Source of the DNA: Hyphomonas sp.
GTDB taxonomy: Bacteria > Pseudomonadota > Alphaproteobacteria > Caulobacterales > Hyphomonadaceae
Length of the DNA stretch: 64,000 nt
Assembly (NCBI RefSeq): GCF_016125515.1
Contig: NZ_WGLO01000007.1
Span: 1-64,000, forward strand
Direction of reading: 5' to 3'
The position numbers and the translations under genes are program-made. This document shows positions 62,048 through 64,000 of the stretch, one piece after another. The stretch's first letter is position 1. The number at the start of each line of letters is the position of its first letter. Below the pieces are notes generated by a model that saw nothing but the letters and a program-made list of their open reading frames with translations, was not told where the DNA came from and made no database searches.

Positions 62048-63892
62048 TCAGCCAATGGCCAATGCAGCTTCCGTGCTACGGGCCTGACGTTGCCACATAT
62101 CAGCATATTTGCCGCCTTTTGCCAGCAGCGCGGCATGGTTACCACGCTCGATGACACGTCCCGCTTCGAGAACGATGATCTCGTCGGCGGAGATCACGGT
62201 CGAAAGACGGTGCGCCACCATCAGCGTCGTGCGGCCCGTGGAGGCTTCCTCCAGGGCGTCCTGGACGGCGGCTTCGGTGGCACTGTCGAGCGCGCTGGTG
62301 GCCTCGTCGAGGACGAGAATGGCAGGATCGGCCAGAACGACGCGGGCGATGCCCACGCGCTGCTTTTCACCGCCGGAAAGTTTCAGGCCGCGCTCACCGA
62401 CGCGGGTGTTCCAGCCATCAGGCTGGGCTTCGATGAAATCGAGCAATTGGGCGCGACGGGCGGCTTCGCGGATTTCCTCGTGCGAGGCGCCGGGGCGGGC
62501 ATAGGCGATGTTGGCGCGGATCGTGTCGTTGAACAGGACCACATCCTGCGGCACGAGCCCCAGCGCGGCACGCAGCGACGATTGCTGCAGCGTGCGCACA
62601 TCCAGCCCGTCGATCAGGACCTGGCCGGAATCAGTGTCGTAGAACCGGAAGAGCAGCTTCAGCAGGGTCGATTTGCCCGCGCCCGATGTGCCGACGAAGG
62701 CGATCTTGCGGCCGGCGGGCACGTCGAAGCTGATATTCTGTACACCGACAGATCGGCCTTCATGGTTGAAGGAGACATTGTCGAACGTGACCCGCCCCTG
62801 AGGCTTGACCAGCGGCTTTGCATCCGGCGCATCCTGCACTTCCGGCACCATGGCCAAGAGACCGTGGAGCTTTTCGAGGTCGACCGCGCCCTGTTTGATC
62901 TCCCGCCAGGCCCAGCCGAGGATGTTCAGCGGCGCGTAGAGCGACAGAAGCATCAGCATAACGGCGGTGAGGTCACCGATCTGCATGCGGCCCTCGATGA
63001 CGTTCAGGGCCGACAGCGCCATCACCGCGAGCAGGCCCAGGTTCATCACCAACGCCTGCACGGTGTTCAGGACATACATACTGCGCACGGTGTCGACATA
63101 GTGGACGTTGTAGTCTGCCATCGCCCGATCGAAGCGGCCGGTCTCGCGCTCTTCGGCGGCAAAGGACTTCACCGTCTCGAAGTTCGTCAGGATATCGACC
63201 GAGGTGGCGCGGAAATGCGTGTCGGCCTCGTTCATACGCCGGCGCTGGCGTACGCGCCATTCGGTAATGATCACCGTGCAGACCACATAGAGCGCAATAG
63301 TCGCCACCGCGATCAGCGCGAGGCGGTAGTCATAGGCGATGCCCAGCGCGATGGAGGCCAGCACGAGGCGGATCAGCGTGGGGCCGATGTTGAAGGCGAG
63401 GAAGCGGATCAGGTAGTCGATCGCGCCGGCGCCGCGTTCGATGACACGGTTGAGGGCGCCGGTGCGCCGGGTCTGGTGGAAGTTCAGCGACAGGCCGAGG
63501 GCATGGCCGAAGGCATCGACGCTCGCGACCCTTTGGGCGTCCTGGCTGACCGGGGCGAACAGCCAGTCGCGCGCCTGCGGCAGGCCGGCGGCTAGGAACC
63601 GGATGGCGAGACCGTAGGTCAGCCACAGGGCGGCAATGGCGAAGCCGCCCTCCGGCCCCTTGTCCGCGACCTGGTTGATGGCATGGCCCATGACCAGCGG
63701 CGAGACGACCTCAAGCACCGAGGCCGCCAGCGTGAGCAGCACGGCGAGCGCCATGATGACGCGCCATTTGGCCAGTTCGGGCCGCGCAAGCAGCTTGAGG
63801 ATCCTGAGGATGGAGGCCCAGAGGCCACCATCGGCGCTGTCGATCCGGTCGTGATTTTCGGGCGCCGCGGCGGCGTGTGCAGAAGAACTCAT
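62048..63892 (-). CDS. Atm1-type ABC exporter (fused permease and ATPase)
   Basis: The 614-residue half-transporter has six spans (about 45-330) and a C-terminal ATPase: Walker A VGTSGAGKSTLLK, signature LKLSGGEKQRVGIARV, Walker B ILVLDEATSALD, H-loop VAHRLSTV. The segments LNFHQTRRTGALNRVIERG, ITEWRVRQRRRMNEADTHF and LTNFETVKSFAAE are those of the Atm1/ABCB7/HMT1 group, which exports glutathione-bound sulfur, Fe-S or metal species. A perfect 16-bp palindrome (63894-63909) abuts the start codon. Confidence 0.92.
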   Translation of the reverse strand: MSSSAHAAAAPENHDRIDSADGGLWASILRILKLLARPELAKWRVIMALAVLLTLAASVLEVVSPLVMGHAINQVADKGPEGGFAIAALWLTYGLAIRFLAAGLPQARDWLFAPVSQDAQRVASVDAFGHALGLSLNFHQTRRTGALNRVIERGAGAIDYLIRFLAFNIGPTLIRLVLASIALGIAYDYRLALIAVATIALYVVCTVIITEWRVRQRRRMNEADTHFRATSVDILTNFETVKSFAAEERETGRFDRAMADYNVHYVDTVRSMYVLNTVQALVMNLGLLAVMALSALNVIEGRMQIGDLTAVMLMLLSLYAPLNILGWAWREIKQGAVDLEKLHGLLAMVPEVQDAPDAKPLVKPQGRVTFDNVSFNHEGRSVGVQNISFDVPAGRKIAFVGTSGAGKSTLLKLLFRFYDTDSGQVLIDGLDVRTLQQSSLRAALGLVPQDVVLFNDTIRANIAYARPGASHEEIREAARRAQLLDFIEAQPDGWNTRVGERGLKLSGGEKQRVGIARVVLADPAILVLDEATSALDSATEAAVQDALEEASTGRTTLMVAHRLSTVISADEIIVLEAGRVIERGNHAALLAKGGKYADMWQRQARSTEAALAIG

Positions 63893-63893
63893 T

Positions 63894-63909
63894 CACGCCA
63901 TATGGCGTG
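63894..63909 (-). promoter_or_regulatory. Palindrome adjoining the Atm1-like start codon
   Basis: CACGCCATATGGCGTG is a perfect 16-bp palindrome ending one base before the ATG. As RNA it would form a 6-bp stem with an AUAU loop covering the ribosome-binding region; as DNA it could be a dimer operator. Confidence 0.65.
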
Positions 63910-64000
63910 GAACGTTCAAAAGCGAAACCCACCCCCGAAGATCGCCTGAACAGAAGCTGAGAAACCGTCTGGCCGAAGCCGCCAACGCCCCCTATCACCT
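63910..64000. other. Right edge of the window, no gene assigned
   Basis: One plus-strand frame reads ...EQKLRNRLAEAANAPYHL to the edge and looks protein-like, but no start codon was found for it within this stretch. It could be the beginning of a divergent gene with an unusual start, or chance. Confidence 0.3.

Noticed and set aside
62090-63595. 501-codon plus-strand ORF
   Set aside because: Antisense to the Atm1-type ABC exporter; composition is that of a shadow frame.
63910-64000. Start of a divergent gene at the right edge
   Set aside because: The protein-like frame has no start codon inside the window, so no CDS can be supported.

Overview
The window is high-GC chromosomal DNA of an alphaproteobacterium, most likely a member of the Hyphomonadaceae (Hyphomonas or a close relative). 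Several things point there: an isc/suf operon of alphaproteobacterial layout; the F1-ATPase zeta inhibitor gene (DUF1476) divergent from purC; a bacA-type bactofilin overlapping an M23 peptidase gene as in stalked and budding alphaproteobacteria; a class I PHA synthase; a CYP153-like P450; and a promoter before icd of the Caulobacter type. The genus is inferred from gene content, not proven.

Layout. 1-4350 is an accessory region. It holds the end of an IS21-family element (1-138), an XRE regulator, a small acetyltransferase-like gene between diverged inverted repeats, an FseA-like DUF6499/DUF2285 protein of the kind that controls integrative elements, and a hipBA toxin-antitoxin operon with three operators spaced exactly 27 bp. 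It stops at the 3' end of a tRNA-Gly(GCC) gene (4351-4425), a classical integration site. 4531-11345 carries an HxlR regulator, a phytase-like lipoprotein, a probable 6S RNA before the 5-formyl-THF cyclo-ligase gene, an anchored GH16 enzyme, the zeta subunit, purC-purS, a TetR regulator and plsC. 11342-18744 is the Fe-S operon on the minus strand: iscS-like, sufB, a 25-residue membrane microprotein, sufC, sufD, sufS, sufT, sufA and a DNA glycosylase gene.

18854-28354 contains an alpha/beta hydrolase, a GNAT enzyme, anmK, tyrS, a giant AsmA/YhdP-like protein, a single-cysteine Bcp peroxiredoxin and lmdC-bacA. 28558-34326 is a complete TonB energy-transduction operon (DUF3450, large TtpC-like ExbB, ExbB, two ExbD, TonB, TPR). 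A tRNA-Gln(TTG), sppA, a UDP-glucuronate 4-epimerase, an rluA-type/APH/rarA cluster, a TauD-family dioxygenase and the P450 follow to 43215. 43343-50915 has trmJ, a membrane protein, icd, pnuC coupled to a NadR-kinase/GNAT fusion, a truncated haemoglobin, glpX and hom. 51191-63892 has an alaC-type aminotransferase with a lipoprotein, phaC, a glycosyltransferase, an FkbM methyltransferase, argC, rplM-rpsI, a lipoprotein, ctaA, a DUF2842 protein, a degenerate phosphatidylserine-decarboxylase-like protein and an Atm1-type ABC exporter.

Functional threads. Iron and sulfur run through the window: TonB system, isc/suf operon, and Atm1-like exporter (export of glutathione-bound sulfur or Fe-S species in this family). 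Cell-envelope and morphogenesis genes (lmdC-bacA, anmK, AsmA-like, plsC, GH16) are frequent. Many genes overlap by ATGA or TGATG, so translational coupling is common. Short dispersed inverted repeats sit in intergenic gaps at 43279, 46198 and 51002. I did not find a clearly new multi-gene system. The best leads are the suf-operon microprotein, the regularly spaced hipBA operators, the tRNA-Gly-linked island, the start-codon hairpin of the Atm1-like gene, the phaC-region operator, and the decarboxylase-like protein that has lost catalytic residues.
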